A stretch of DNA of 48,801 nt from Oscillospiraceae bacterium (GTDB lineage: Bacteria; Bacillota; Clostridia; Oscillospirales; Oscillospiraceae), in NCBI GenBank assembly GCA_020025535.1, contig JAHHRY010000009.1, forward strand, positions 1 to 48,801. The letters are read 5' to 3'. The position numbers were made by a program, and so were the translations under genes. Below are positions 41,064 to 48,801 of this stretch, in pieces (positions within the stretch are counted from its first letter, which is position 1; every line of letters starts with the position of its first letter). The notes beneath the pieces are model-generated. The model worked only from the letters and a program-made list of their open reading frames with translations. It was not told the origin of the DNA and searched no databases.

Positions 41064-42071
41064 TTACTTAGACAGCTTCTTGTTTTCTTTGAGCAGAGCG
41101 TCAACAATGTCTTCAACGTTCAGCTTTTCGTTGATGGCAGTGTAGTTGATCTTGATTCTGTGTCTCAGAACGTGAGGAGCCAGGGCATCGATGTCCTCGA
41201 TGGAAACATTGTAGTTGCCGTTCATCAGTGCGCGCACCTTGGCAGCGGTGATCAGAGCCTGAGCAGCACGGGGAGAAGCACCGTACTTAATGTACTTCTT
41301 GGCGGTGTCGGAGGTCTCAGCCAGCTCGGGATGGGTGTAGCCAACCAGGTTCACGGCGTACTGCAGAACCTTCTCTGCAACGGGAACGGTAGCAGCCAGA
41401 GAACGCATAGCCAGGATTTCCTCGCCGCTGATAACAGCCTCAGCAGTTTCTTCCATGGTGATACCGGTCATACGGACGATGTCAGCCAGTTCCTTGTTGC
41501 CGGGGAAGTTAACGATCAGCTTGAACATGAAACGGTCCATCTGAGCTTCGGGCAGAGGATAGGTGCCGTCCTGCTCGACGGGGTTTTCGGTAGCCATAAC
41601 GAAGAAGGGCTCTTCCAGCTTGTAGGTGTTATCGCCAACGGTGATCTTGTGCTCCTGCATAACTTCCAGCATAGCGGACTGGGTCTTGGGGGTTGCACGG
41701 TTGATTTCGTCGGCCAAAACCAGGTTGGCGAAGATAGGACCACGGCGGAACTTGGTGTTCAGTCTGCCGTTTTCATCCTTTTCCACGATGTTGGTACCGG
41801 TGACGTCAGAGGGCATCAGGTCGGGGGTGAACTGAATTCTGGAGAAAGGCAGCGCCAGAGTACGGCTGAGAGAACGGACCATACGGGTCTTGCCGACGCC
41901 GGGCACGCCTTCCAGCAGCACGTTACCGCCGGCAACGATGGCAACCAGAACATTATTGATAACGTCTTCCTGACCTACGACGTCCTTGCGAAGTTCGTTC
42001 TTAATCCGAGCGATCTTTTCGCTGAACATCTTGACTTTTTCCAGATTTTCCGTGTTGTTAATCTTTTCCAT
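41064..42071 (-). CDS. moxR: MoxR-family AAA+ ATPase
   Basis: The 335-residue protein is a MoxR ATPase. Walker A is GVPGVGKT (55-62), Walker B is NLVLADEIN (116-124), followed by ATENPVEQDGTYPLPEAQMDRF, the sensor region that defines the MoxR group, and an arginine-containing ASPRAAQAL sensor 2. These ATPases act as chaperones that insert metal or mature extracytoplasmic and cytoplasmic complexes, usually with VWA partners. It is the second gene of the operon, 47 bases after the membrane protein gene. GGAGGG precedes the ATG. Confidence 0.95.
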   Translation of the reverse strand: MEKINNTENLEKVKMFSEKIARIKNELRKDVVGQEDVINNVLVAIVAGGNVLLEGVPGVGKTRMVRSLSRTLALPFSRIQFTPDLMPSDVTGTNIVEKDENGRLNTKFRRGPIFANLVLADEINRATPKTQSAMLEVMQEHKITVGDNTYKLEEPFFVMATENPVEQDGTYPLPEAQMDRFMFKLIVNFPGNKELADIVRMTGITMEETAEAVISGEEILAMRSLAATVPVAEKVLQYAVNLVGYTHPELAETSDTAKKYIKYGASPRAAQALITAAKVRALMNGNYNVSIEDIDALAPHVLRHRIKINYTAINEKLNVEDIVDALLKENKKLSK

Positions 42072-42118
42072 GATTGTTTTACCCTCCGTAATGTCAATAT
42101 TGGTACTGATTAAATATT

Positions 42119-43558
42119 TTAGTTTTCTTTATCCTCTTCCAGGCCAGCAAACAGGTTCTGGAAGTAATCGCTCATAAATTGGCCCAGTTCCTTGGAAACC
42201 TTGCCGCTGTGGATGTATTCGTCCATAGCGCTGTAGTAAGGATTCATGATCTTGCCGTAGGGTACGAATTCGCCGGTATTGGGATCGTACACGGTATCGT
42301 CACTGCCGAATTCCATTTCCGCGGGGCCCGGTGCACCTGGATTGACTTCGTCATCATCCGACTCATTGGGCTTGCTGGCGGCAGGCTGATCGGGATCCGC
42401 AGGGATCTCATCCTTAGACAGCTTAAAAATGGAGGCCAGCTCTCTTACGGTGTGGTTGCAGACGTCCTTGGTAATGGACTGCTCTTCCAGAGCGGCACCG
42501 ACCTCGATTTTCATGTCGTTGGTCAGCAAACCCATTTTGCTCTTGACCCACTCCGCATCATGATCCGGGTAATTGAGGGCTACTTCGTTCAGAGCTGCCG
42601 TCATCTTCTTCACAGCTGCGTACAGCGGATCCGTTTCATCGAAGTCAAGCACACCGTCCAGCGCCACGTTCAGCTCTTCAGCCAGAACGATCATCTTCTC
42701 CAGTTTTGCCTGATCTTCAAAAGCGATACGGAAATCTTCGATCTGAGAAGCGAAGGCACCGTTGTTCAGGCTGCCGATAATAAACGCCAGCGGCTTTGCC
42801 TGTTCGTGACTCAGGGCAGCCACAGCGGCACCCAGCTCGTCATTGGAGTTTGCCTTATCGGTGACGACGTAAATGTTGGTGATGGAATCGATAACCATCA
42901 ACTTCATCTGGCGTTCGCTGACGCCGCTCTCCAGAGCAGACAGCAGCTCTTCCAGTTTGGCAACCGTCTCTGTCTTGGGCTCTTCCTTCATGGAAGAATT
43001 CTGAACATAGACGATCAGTTCTTTCAGTGCCACCTTCTGCCACTCGGTCAGCTCAAAGGGGATTTCCGCCTTGGGTTCGGTGGGAGCGGCCTTTGCAGGT
43101 GCTATGATGCCGCCGACAAATACGCCGACGCACAGGCACAGGGTCACCACATAAGCGACGACTGCGCCCTTCCTGACGCTAACGGAAGAAATTTCCTTCA
43201 GTCTGCGCTCGGTGTCCTCACGCTGCAGGGTCAGGATGGTGCCTTCTTCGCCCTTGAACTCCACCATGGTCTGCACGCGTTCGTTCAGCTTATGTACTTC
43301 GTCCAGGCGTTCGGCGACTTTTTTATCGTTCATCTTCATCAAAAAGAAGGACACGATGCCACTGATCAGACCCAGGGCAACGCCTCCCAAAACGCAAAAA
43401 ATCGCCCGACTACCTGTTGTCAGCAGTTTGAGTACCACCAGAAGAATACCGGCAGTCAGCAAACCGGTGGACAGTCCGATTGCCGTGGCTTTCAAAGCTA
43501 TGCAAAGTGCGTTATACTTTTTCAGTCTTTTAAATTCCTTGCCCATATACTGAATCAT
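42119..43558 (-). CDS. membrane protein at the head of the MoxR operon
   Basis: The 479-residue protein has two N-terminal spans (22-75), a cytoplasmic stretch with many charged residues, and a third span (VVAYVVTLCLCVGVFVGGII, about 132-152). The last 320 residues are helical and acidic and should lie outside, ending in a Pro/Asp-rich linker (DPDQPAASKPNESDDDE) and a short helical tail. It resembles DUF4175-type proteins that accompany MoxR-VWA genes. The start is unsure: M1 at 43558 is very near AAAGGA and M5 at 43546 is 13 bases from it. It is the first gene after the operon promoter. Confidence 0.75.
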   Translation of the reverse strand: MIQYMGKEFKRLKKYNALCIALKATAIGLSTGLLTAGILLVVLKLLTTGSRAIFCVLGGVALGLISGIVSFFLMKMNDKKVAERLDEVHKLNERVQTMVEFKGEEGTILTLQREDTERRLKEISSVSVRKGAVVAYVVTLCLCVGVFVGGIIAPAKAAPTEPKAEIPFELTEWQKVALKELIVYVQNSSMKEEPKTETVAKLEELLSALESGVSERQMKLMVIDSITNIYVVTDKANSNDELGAAVAALSHEQAKPLAFIIGSLNNGAFASQIEDFRIAFEDQAKLEKMIVLAEELNVALDGVLDFDETDPLYAAVKKMTAALNEVALNYPDHDAEWVKSKMGLLTNDMKIEVGAALEEQSITKDVCNHTVRELASIFKLSKDEIPADPDQPAASKPNESDDDEVNPGAPGPAEMEFGSDDTVYDPNTGEFVPYGKIMNPYYSAMDEYIHSGKVSKELGQFMSDYFQNLFAGLEEDKEN

Positions 43559-43639
43559 TTCCTTTCTGATTGATGTGTATTAATTACACCATACTCCCCA
43601 TTATTTTGTGTTAACAATAATTTAACATCCTTACAGCGA

Positions 43640-43668
43640 ATTATAGCAAATCGCACACAACTAGTCAA
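43640..43668 (-). promoter_or_regulatory. promoter of the seven-gene MoxR-VWA operon
   Basis: On the minus strand TTGACT (43663-43668) and a perfect TATAAT (43640-43645) are 17 bp apart. The leader is about 75 bases before the first start. Confidence 0.72.
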
Positions 43669-43872
43669 CTTAATTTTTGCCATTTTTGTAGATTTGTCTA
43701 GGTTTCGTATAAATCTATGCAATTATTACAAATATGTTCATATTTTTTTCACAACTATCACCAACATTACTGTTTTTGGCTCATGAACATATGTATACGT
43801 TGCATAAAAAACTGCCCCCCTATATAGTTAATTTTTTCTATCCCCTCAGTATAATTATTCTTTAAAATATGC
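43669..43872. other. AT-rich stretch upstream of the operon promoter
   Basis: About 200 bp of AT-rich DNA with no reading frame of note. It has TATAAT-like elements on the plus strand near 43849 and TTGCAT near 43799. Nothing more specific is seen. Confidence 0.5.
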
Positions 43873-43906
43873 AAAAAGTCCCGAACCAAAAGGTTCGGGA
43901 CTTTTT
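43873..43906. terminator. bidirectional terminator between divergent genes
   Basis: Perfect 15-bp arms (AAAAAGTCCCGAACC and its complement) with a 4-nt loop. It lies between two genes transcribed away from each other, where no known transcript ends, so an unannotated RNA or small gene should exist. Confidence 0.85.
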
Positions 43907-43907
43907 T

Positions 43908-44120
43908 CTAGGAAGAGCCTGATTCAGCGTTTATTTTCACGCCGACTGTGGCAAAATGTACAGGCAGGCTGCGCCGGCCTGCCCCTTTCGCGTCACACCG
44001 ATGCGCTTGTTCGGCGACACACTTGACAGTTAGATGTAGAATCTGTTTTTCGTCCATCGTCATGGCCTTGTTTATCAGTTCTTCATCTGCCGTCCGAGCG
44101 TAGTATAACCGGGTTTGCAC
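43908..44120 (-). CDS. possible 70-residue protein before the terminator
   Basis: A GTG-started frame of 70 codons ends two bases before the terminator at 43873-43906. It contains KAMTMDEKQILHLTVKC and is basic. There is no clear Shine-Dalgarno site at the GTG. It is listed because the terminator next to it otherwise has no gene; the evidence is weak. Confidence 0.22.
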   Translation of the reverse strand: MQTRLYYARTADEELINKAMTMDEKQILHLTVKCVAEQAHRCDAKGAGRRSLPVHFATVGVKINAESGSS

Positions 44121-44140
44121 CCAATCATACGGAGGAACCT

Positions 44141-44392
44141 ATGGAAAAATTTCTCATTTTGCTGATACCGCTTCTTATTTTCGGTCTGATCCGTTTTATG
44201 CTCCTGCCCATGAAGCTTGTCTGGAAGCTTGTGGCCAACGGAGTCTGCGGCTTTCTGTGTCTGTTCCTGCTGAACCTGATTTCCGGCTGGACCGGGCTTC
44301 AGTTTCCCGTGAATCTGGCAACCGTTCTGATTGCCGGCGTTCTGGGGCTGCCGGGCATCGTGGTGCTGGCGCTGATCCAGCTGTTTTTATAG
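44141..44392 (+). CDS. bofA: BofA-family pro-sigmaK processing inhibitor
   Basis: The 83-residue membrane protein has two or three hydrophobic helices with the conserved LISGWTGLQFPVNLATVLIAGVLG part and a LGLPGIVVLALIQLFL end, as in BofA. In Bacillus BofA holds the SpoIVFB protease inactive until the forespore signals. Its presence supports a spore-forming host. CGGAGG precedes the ATG. It is convergent with mscS with only 3 bp between the stops. Confidence 0.85.
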   Translation: MEKFLILLIPLLIFGLIRFMLLPMKLVWKLVANGVCGFLCLFLLNLISGWTGLQFPVNLATVLIAGVLGLPGIVVLALIQLFL

Positions 44393-44395
44393 ATA

Positions 44396-45190
44396 TTACT
44401 TCTGCATATAAACATTCAGGTTGGGATAGGTCATTTCAATACCCTCACGGTCAAAGATCTCCTTGATCCGCTTCTGGACCTCAAACATCACATCCCAGTA
44501 GTCCTCAGTCTTGCACCATACGCGCAGGGTATAGGCGATAGCGTTGTCGTCATAGCTGAGAACCGCCGCAAACACGGCAGGATCGGGCAGCGCGGCAGGA
44601 ACCGCTGCAGCCTCTCTCAGAGCCTCCAGCACCTTATCCATGGGAGCGGTATAGCCTGCGGAAACATTGATATCCACACGGCGAGTGCCGGTGCAGGAAT
44701 AGTTGACGATCTCGGCAGCCACAACGGCGCTGTTGGGGATGGAGATCAGCTTGTTGTCGGGGGTGAGCAGCAGGGTGTAAGCCATGCCGATTTCCTTGAC
44801 CATACCGCCCTTGCCGGCCACTTCCACGTAGTCGCCGGATTTAAACGGATGGGTGTACAGCAGGGTAAAACCGCCGATGAGGTTGGTCAGGGAGTTCTGC
44901 AGTGCCAGGGAAAGTGCCAGAGATGCCACGCTGGCCAGTGCGATGATACCGGTGACCTGCAGTGCAGATGCAACGATTACCACCAGGATGCCGTACAGCA
45001 CGATCTTGACAGCGGAACGGATCAGGCTGTGAGCCGCCTTTTCCAGTTTGGATCTCTCCAGAGCCTTGTTAACGCAGGCCATCACAATCTTGATAACGAT
45101 GATGCCGATTACAATCACAAGCAGCGCCGGCAGCAGCTTATTGGCAAAATCGATACCCAGACCGGAAAGCCATTCTTTGATCTTTTCCAT
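44396..45190 (-). CDS. mscS: MscS-type mechanosensitive channel
   Basis: The 264-residue protein has three membrane helices, of which the pore helix (ALASVASLALSLALQNSLTNLIGGFTLL) carries the Ala/Gly pattern of MscS TM3. The beta domain (FKSGDYVEVAGKGGMVKEIGMAYTLL, then PNSAVVAAEIVNYS) and the C-terminal alpha-beta domain follow. It opens under membrane tension and lets out solutes in osmotic downshock. The length is normal for the small class (about 260-290). Confidence 0.92.
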   Translation of the reverse strand: MEKIKEWLSGLGIDFANKLLPALLVIVIGIIVIKIVMACVNKALERSKLEKAAHSLIRSAVKIVLYGILVVIVASALQVTGIIALASVASLALSLALQNSLTNLIGGFTLLYTHPFKSGDYVEVAGKGGMVKEIGMAYTLLLTPDNKLISIPNSAVVAAEIVNYSCTGTRRVDINVSAGYTAPMDKVLEALREAAAVPAALPDPAVFAAVLSYDDNAIAYTLRVWCKTEDYWDVMFEVQKRIKEIFDREGIEMTYPNLNVYMQK

Positions 45191-45302
45191 TACAACTTCT
45201 CCTTTGTGAATAATTTATGAACGCATATACTATACCATACTTTCACCGGAAATTATGACTAAATTGTAAACTTTGTCCGAATCGGGAGATTTGGGGAAGA
45301 AA

Positions 45303-45335
45303 AAAACCTGCCGCGCCGGAAAGGCGGGCAGGTTT
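45303..45335 (-). terminator. sortase terminator
   Basis: AACCTGCC and GGCAGGTT arms with GCC/GGC inside, then a run of T on the minus strand, about 20 bases after the sortase stop. Confidence 0.7.
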
Positions 45336-45354
45336 GGATTTACGGGATACCGAA

Positions 45355-46182
45355 TCAGCTGATACGGCGTGCAACGATTACCAGCCGACCGTTTTCGATG
45401 TGGAAATCGCAGGTGGACAGTGTAATCAGCTTATCGCCGTATTCGGGCGTAATGCCGGTGTCGTAGAAAGAAAGCTTCTTGCACTGGCTGACGAAGTCGT
45501 CAAATTCCTCCTGATTTTTGGCATCGTTGAAGCGGTGGTAGGGATAGCCTACACCGTAGGAGCCGGAGGTGTGGAACACCGCAAAGATCTCATAAGTATG
45601 CCGTTCGTAGAGGGTGTCAAAGCGGATGAGCTTATGGTCTTTGTAGAAGTTCTGAGATTCATACTGATACAGGTGGCCGAACATGGAGAAGTCCGCCATG
45701 TTGTGTCCGTAAATGACGATGTTATCCGAGGGACGGAACACATCGCAGGCCTCGCGGACGTAGATGCTGCCATGCTTGTCATCCTTGCCGTAGAAATCCC
45801 GGTAAAGATAGTAGCTGATCCAGTCCGGCTCATTGGGTGTCTGAAGCACCGGATAATCCACATTGGTTCCGTCGATTTGGACCCAGCCCACCAGATGCTT
45901 GTTACGCTCGTACAGGCTGACCATCTCGGGCAGCATGGGCGGAGTTGTAGGCTGGGGAGGGAGGAAAGGATCGGAAGGATTGACGGAAGGGGCAATCCCG
46001 TGGGAGCCGTCGGAAGAGGGAGCCGTATCTGTAGCAATCGGATCCTTGTGGATGGAAGACAATTCGTTGTTGAGCTTGTCATTCTGGATGGAATTGACCA
46101 CATAATTGCCCACAATCACAGCGCTGATCAGGAACACAACGCCAAACACACCGATGAGCGCCCAATATACCCATTTTTTCAT
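45355..46182 (-). CDS. class B sortase
   Basis: The 275-residue protein has a single N-terminal membrane anchor (VYWALIGVFGVVFLISAVIV) followed by a Pro/Ser-rich linker. The catalytic core has the His in IVIYGHNMAD, the Cys in LSTCDF and the Arg in VIVARR, the sortase triad. The N-terminal anchor with the long helix before the core places it in class B. It would attach proteins with an NPxTG-like signal to the wall or build pili. No substrate is encoded nearby. Confidence 0.9.
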   Translation of the reverse strand: MKKWVYWALIGVFGVVFLISAVIVGNYVVNSIQNDKLNNELSSIHKDPIATDTAPSSDGSHGIAPSVNPSDPFLPPQPTTPPMLPEMVSLYERNKHLVGWVQIDGTNVDYPVLQTPNEPDWISYYLYRDFYGKDDKHGSIYVREACDVFRPSDNIVIYGHNMADFSMFGHLYQYESQNFYKDHKLIRFDTLYERHTYEIFAVFHTSGSYGVGYPYHRFNDAKNQEEFDDFVSQCKKLSFYDTGITPEYGDKLITLSTCDFHIENGRLVIVARRIS

Positions 46183-46317
46183 AAATGATCTCTCCTAGAA
46201 AGCGATATGCCTAATTATATCTGATTTGTTGTCAAAAGTAAAGCCTTGGTGTAAATCCTAAAGAAATTAAAACTTATACTTGCTATTTCTGCAAATGTAT
46301 ATTATAATAAGCCATAT

Positions 46318-46403
46318 GCCGGTGTGTTGGAATGGTAGACGAGGCGGACTCAAAATCCGTTGGGCTAACACCCATGTGGGTTCGAGTCCCACCACCGGCA
46401 CCA
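46318..46403 (+). tRNA. tRNA-Leu (anticodon CAA)
   Basis: Acceptor GCCGGTG pairs with CACCGGC and CCA is encoded (46401-46403). The anticodon loop is CTCAAAA with CAA at 46351-46353. It has the long variable arm of a Leu tRNA and the GGTTCGAGTCC T arm. Confidence 0.95.
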
Positions 46404-46406
46404 ATG

Positions 46407-46436
46407 CGGGGAACACGGAAGGTGTTCCCCGTTTTC
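46407..46436 (+). terminator. terminator after tRNA-Leu
   Basis: CGGGGAACAC and GTGTTCCCCG (perfect 10-bp arms, 5-nt loop) are followed by TTTTC. Confidence 0.85.
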
Positions 46437-46493
46437 TACAGGCACATGGTCTTCTGCCGCCATGCCGTCAAGATTAACATAAGGGATGACAAT

Positions 46494-47861
46494 ATGCAAC
46501 AGAATAAAGAATTTCTAGGAACCGAACCAATCGGAAAGCTGCTGGTCAAGCTTGCAGTCCCCACAGTCATTGCCCAGATTGTCAATATGCTCTATAACAT
46601 AGTGGACCGAATATATATCGGCCACATACCGGTAAACGGCGGCCTTGCGCTGACCGGCGTGGGTGTCTGTCTGCCCATCATTATGATTATCTCGGCATTC
46701 GCAACCTTTGTCAGTGCAGGCGGCGCCCCCCGCTCTTCCATATATATGGGCAAGGGCGACAATGAAACGGCCGAAAAAATCCTTGGCGGCTGTTTCTTCC
46801 TTCAGATCATCATATCCGCCATTCTGACCGTCGTACTGCTCCTTTGGAACCGGGACTTTTTGCTTGCCTTCGGCGCCAGCGAAAACACCATTGAGTACGC
46901 CGTGGACTACATGAACATCTACGCCGTCGGCACCCTGTTTGTACAGCTGACCCTCGGCATGAGTGCGTTCATTACCGCCCAGGGCTTCTCCAAAATCAGT
47001 ATGCTGACTGTGCTGATTGGTGCCGGCTGCAACATCGTGCTGGATCCTATCTTCATCTTCGGATTCAATATGGGTGTCCGGGGCGCAGCTCTGGCAACCG
47101 TCCTGTCTCAGGCCGTATCCACCGTCTGGGTGCTGATCTTCCTTTCCGGCAAAAAGCCCACCCTGCGTCTGAAGACGAAGAACTTCTTCGTCAGCCCGAA
47201 GCTGATTCTCCCCTGCATTGCGCTTGGTCTTGCCACCTTTATCATGCAGGCAAGCGAAAGTGTAATCTTCGTATGCTTCAATGCTTCCCTGCTGGAATAC
47301 GGCGGAGATATCGCCGTCGGCGCCATGACTATCCTGACCAGCGTCATGCAGTTTGCCATGCTGCCCATGCAGGGCATCGGTCAGGGCGCGCAGCCCATTA
47401 CCAGCTATAATTACGGCGCCAGAAACGCCGACCGCGTAAAGAAAACCTTCAAACTGCTTCTGATTTCCAGCCTGACTTATTCCATACTGCTCTGGGCGTT
47501 CATAATGGCGTTCCCGGAGGCATTCGCCGCAATCTTTACCCCCAACGTGGAGCTGAAGGCCTTTACCGCCCATGCGCTTCGCATCTACTGTGCTTTCATG
47601 TGCCTGTTTGGCATACAGATTGCCTGCCAGATGACATTTGTGTCCATCGGCAGCACCCTCTGCTCCATCATCGTGGCAGTTGTCCGGAAATTTGTATTGC
47701 TGCTGCCACTCATTTATATTGTTCCGACCTTCGTGGAAAACAAAACAAACGGTGTGTATCTGGCTGAGCCGATTGCCGATGTTATCGCTGTGAGCTTCAC
47801 GGCCATTCTGTTCTCCGTGCAGTTCAGAAAGGCCATGGCAAAGCTGAAAGATCCTGCTTAA
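46494..47861 (+). CDS. MATE-family efflux transporter
   Basis: The 455-residue membrane protein has 12 spans and the MATE pattern, with IGKLLVKLAVPTVIAQIVNMLYNIVDRIYIG at the start and PMQGIGQGAQPITSYNYGAR in the middle. These pumps export drugs or other cations with Na+ or H+. An in-frame start at 46332 would lie in the tRNA and its terminator, so the ATG at 46494, after AAGGGA, is the real one. It stands alone after the tRNA terminator. Confidence 0.9.
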   Translation: MQQNKEFLGTEPIGKLLVKLAVPTVIAQIVNMLYNIVDRIYIGHIPVNGGLALTGVGVCLPIIMIISAFATFVSAGGAPRSSIYMGKGDNETAEKILGGCFFLQIIISAILTVVLLLWNRDFLLAFGASENTIEYAVDYMNIYAVGTLFVQLTLGMSAFITAQGFSKISMLTVLIGAGCNIVLDPIFIFGFNMGVRGAALATVLSQAVSTVWVLIFLSGKKPTLRLKTKNFFVSPKLILPCIALGLATFIMQASESVIFVCFNASLLEYGGDIAVGAMTILTSVMQFAMLPMQGIGQGAQPITSYNYGARNADRVKKTFKLLLISSLTYSILLWAFIMAFPEAFAAIFTPNVELKAFTAHALRIYCAFMCLFGIQIACQMTFVSIGSTLCSIIVAVVRKFVLLLPLIYIVPTFVENKTNGVYLAEPIADVIAVSFTAILFSVQFRKAMAKLKDPA

Positions 47862-47866
47862 CTGTA

Positions 47867-47898
47867 ACCCCCGGCTGTCAAATTTCAGCCGGGGGTTC
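47867..47898 (+). terminator. terminator of the MATE gene
   Basis: Perfect 12-bp arms (AACCCCCGGCTG and complement), 8-nt loop, then CTTTAT. Confidence 0.85.
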
Positions 47899-47953
47899 TT
47901 TATCCGTCATTTTCACAAAGCAAAAGAGGACGAAAGGAAGGAAAGAGGTCCCC

Positions 47954-48466
47954 ATGGAAGCACCTGTTACTATTCGCAAAGCTGTCCCCGAGGATCTGGA
48001 CGAGATCCTCAGCATCTACAAGAAAGCCCGCAGATTTATGCGGCAGAACGGAAACCCAACCCAGTGGAACGGCGGATACCCCAGTCAGGAGCTAATCGTC
48101 AGCGATATTGCCCAGGGCAATTGCCATATCTGTCTTTCCGATAATAAAATTGTGGGTGTCTTTACCTTTATAATAGGAGAAGATCCCACCTATCAATTCA
48201 TTGAAAATGGCTGCTGGCATTGGGAGCTTCCCTACGGCACCATCCATCGTGTAGCAAGCAGCGGGGATACCAACGGCATTGCTGCAGCCTGCTTTTCATA
48301 TTGTGAAAAACAGATTGGTCATCTGCGCATTGATACCCATGCAGACAATGCTTCAATGCTGGCAGCGCTGCAGCAATTCGGTTTCCGCAGAACGGGAACC
48401 ATTTACGTGGCAGACGGTACGCCGCGCCAGGCTTTTGATTACCTCAGAAAAGAACAATCCAAGTAA
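47954..48466 (+). CDS. GNAT-family N-acetyltransferase
   Basis: The 170-residue protein fits the GNAT fold: TIRKAVPEDLDEILSIYKKA start, a VGVFTFIIGEDP strand, then YGTIHRVASSGDTNGIAAAC, which replaces the usual Q-x-x-G-x-G acetyl-CoA loop, and HADNASMLAALQQFGFRRTG near the end. It transfers an acetyl group to an unknown amine. The C-terminal GFRR motif is common in RimI-like or small-molecule members. It has its own AAAGAGG site and a terminator after it. Confidence 0.82.
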   Translation: MEAPVTIRKAVPEDLDEILSIYKKARRFMRQNGNPTQWNGGYPSQELIVSDIAQGNCHICLSDNKIVGVFTFIIGEDPTYQFIENGCWHWELPYGTIHRVASSGDTNGIAAACFSYCEKQIGHLRIDTHADNASMLAALQQFGFRRTGTIYVADGTPRQAFDYLRKEQSK

Positions 48467-48468
48467 GC

Positions 48469-48517
48469 AACGCCTCACTTGTCCCCTGCCGCCCATGGCG
48501 CAGACAAGTGAGGCGTT
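48469..48517 (+). terminator. terminator of the GNAT gene
   Basis: Perfect 15-bp arms (AACGCCTCACTTGTC and its complement) flank a 19-nt loop. The T-tract is short. Confidence 0.6.
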
Positions 48518-48607
48518 GCATTTACAGTTCCCAATTGTGATACAGCAAAACGGATTCCCGGCCTGGCCGTCCGGAGGCAGCCGGTACAACGATACAATTA
48601 AATATTG

Positions 48608-48634
48608 ATATATTATATAATGTATAATATATCA
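48608..48634. repeat. AT-rich palindrome beyond the rrn terminator
   Basis: GATATATTATA and TATAATATATC are perfectly complementary across a 5-nt centre. It sits just past the tRNA-Asn terminator and has no coding role. Confidence 0.7.
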
Positions 48635-48635
48635 A

Positions 48636-48665
48636 AAAAACAGACCAGCAAAGCTGATCTGTTTT
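48636..48665 (-). terminator. rrn/tRNA-Asn terminator
   Basis: AAACAGACCAGC and GCTGATCTGTTT form a hairpin (one mismatch) with T7 on the minus strand, directly after tRNA-Asn. Confidence 0.75.
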
Positions 48666-48666
48666 C

Positions 48667-48742
48667 TGGCTCCCCCTGTTGGACTCGAACCAACGACCTG
48701 CGGATTAACAGTCCGTCGCTCTACCGACTGAGCTAAGGGGGA
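48667..48742 (-). tRNA. tRNA-Asn (anticodon GTT)
   Basis: Minus strand: acceptor TCCCCCT pairs with AGGGGGA, CCA is encoded (48667-48669), the anticodon loop is CTGTTAA with GTT, and the T arm is GGTTCGAGTCC. It follows a 5S rRNA gene, as is common in Firmicutes. Confidence 0.95.
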
Positions 48743-48749
48743 ATGTTTG

Positions 48750-48801
48750 TGTTGGCATTACCTATCTTCCCGGCCAGTCACCCGGCAAGTATTGTCGGCG
48801 C
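48750..48801 (-). rRNA. rrf: 5S rRNA, 3' end (partial)
   Basis: The minus strand reads GGGTGACTGGCCGGGAAGAT and AGGTAATGCCAACAC, the conserved end of bacterial 5S rRNA (loop E and helix I return strand). The gene runs off the right edge of the window. It lies 8 bp upstream of tRNA-Asn, so an rrn operon enters from the right. Confidence 0.85.

Noticed and set aside
46332..46493. Longer MATE start inside the tRNA-Leu
   Set aside because: It would begin within a tRNA and cross its terminator.

Overview
The window looks like a chromosome segment of a spore-forming, anaerobic, gut-type Firmicute, most likely an Oscillospiraceae/Ruminococcaceae-like Clostridium relative. The evidence is moderately high GC housekeeping DNA, strong AGGAGG ribosome-binding sites, a T-box leader on metG, a BofA sporulation protein, a class B sortase, MoxR/VWA genes, and a TnpV-bearing mobilizable element of a kind common in Clostridiales. 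The species cannot be named from the sequence alone.

Layout. (1) 1-1111: left flank with the end of an unidentified gene, one hypothetical gene, mobile-element relics and what appears to be the original guaA terminator. (2) 1112-12641: an 11.5-kb integrative mobilizable element in the 3' end of guaA, bounded by a 12-bp direct repeat that includes the guaA stop codon. It carries int-xis, an XRE repressor with three operator-like sites, a RepA-type ATPase, MobC-like proteins, a VirD2-type relaxase, a putative oriT, tnpV, and cargo: an RHH / EcoRI-type methyltransferase / DUF262-HNH cassette and two DUF2971-type genes near the two ends. (3) 12630-13613: guaA, without its glutaminase domain. (4) 13803-20238: nine tightly overlapping phage head genes (terminases, portal, protease, capsid, connectors, two tail-interface proteins) with no integrase, lysis, tape-measure or tail-tube genes. 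(5) 20354-22592: T-box-controlled metG. (6) 22.9-31.5 kb: DUF1893 protein, ECF sigma/anti-sigma pair, ROK kinase, pgi, a small P-loop protein, amidohydrolase, a CaCA exchanger behind a yybP-ykoY Mn2+ riboswitch, and a small membrane protein. (7) 43668-31560, leftward: a seven-gene operon (membrane protein, MoxR, DUF58, BatA-like VWA, double-VWA protein, two lipoproteins). (8) 43.9-48.8 kb: bofA, mscS, sortase B, tRNA-Leu, MATE transporter, GNAT acetyltransferase, then tRNA-Asn and the 3' end of a 5S rRNA from a leftward rrn operon.

How the genes work together. The mobile element combines transfer functions (relaxase, MobC, oriT, integrase) with a probable restriction-type defence cassette whose genes are joined by TAATG overlaps. 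The MoxR/VWA operon is the best candidate for a poorly described system: an AAA+ ATPase with DUF58 and membrane VWA partners is co-transcribed with two exported lipoproteins, one built from six full and one half copy of a His/Cys/Asp repeat that looks suited to binding metal. The phage head cluster is insulated by terminators on both sides and all its frames are open, so it could be a fresh remnant, a domesticated capsid module, or a capsid-forming satellite that has lost its integration module.
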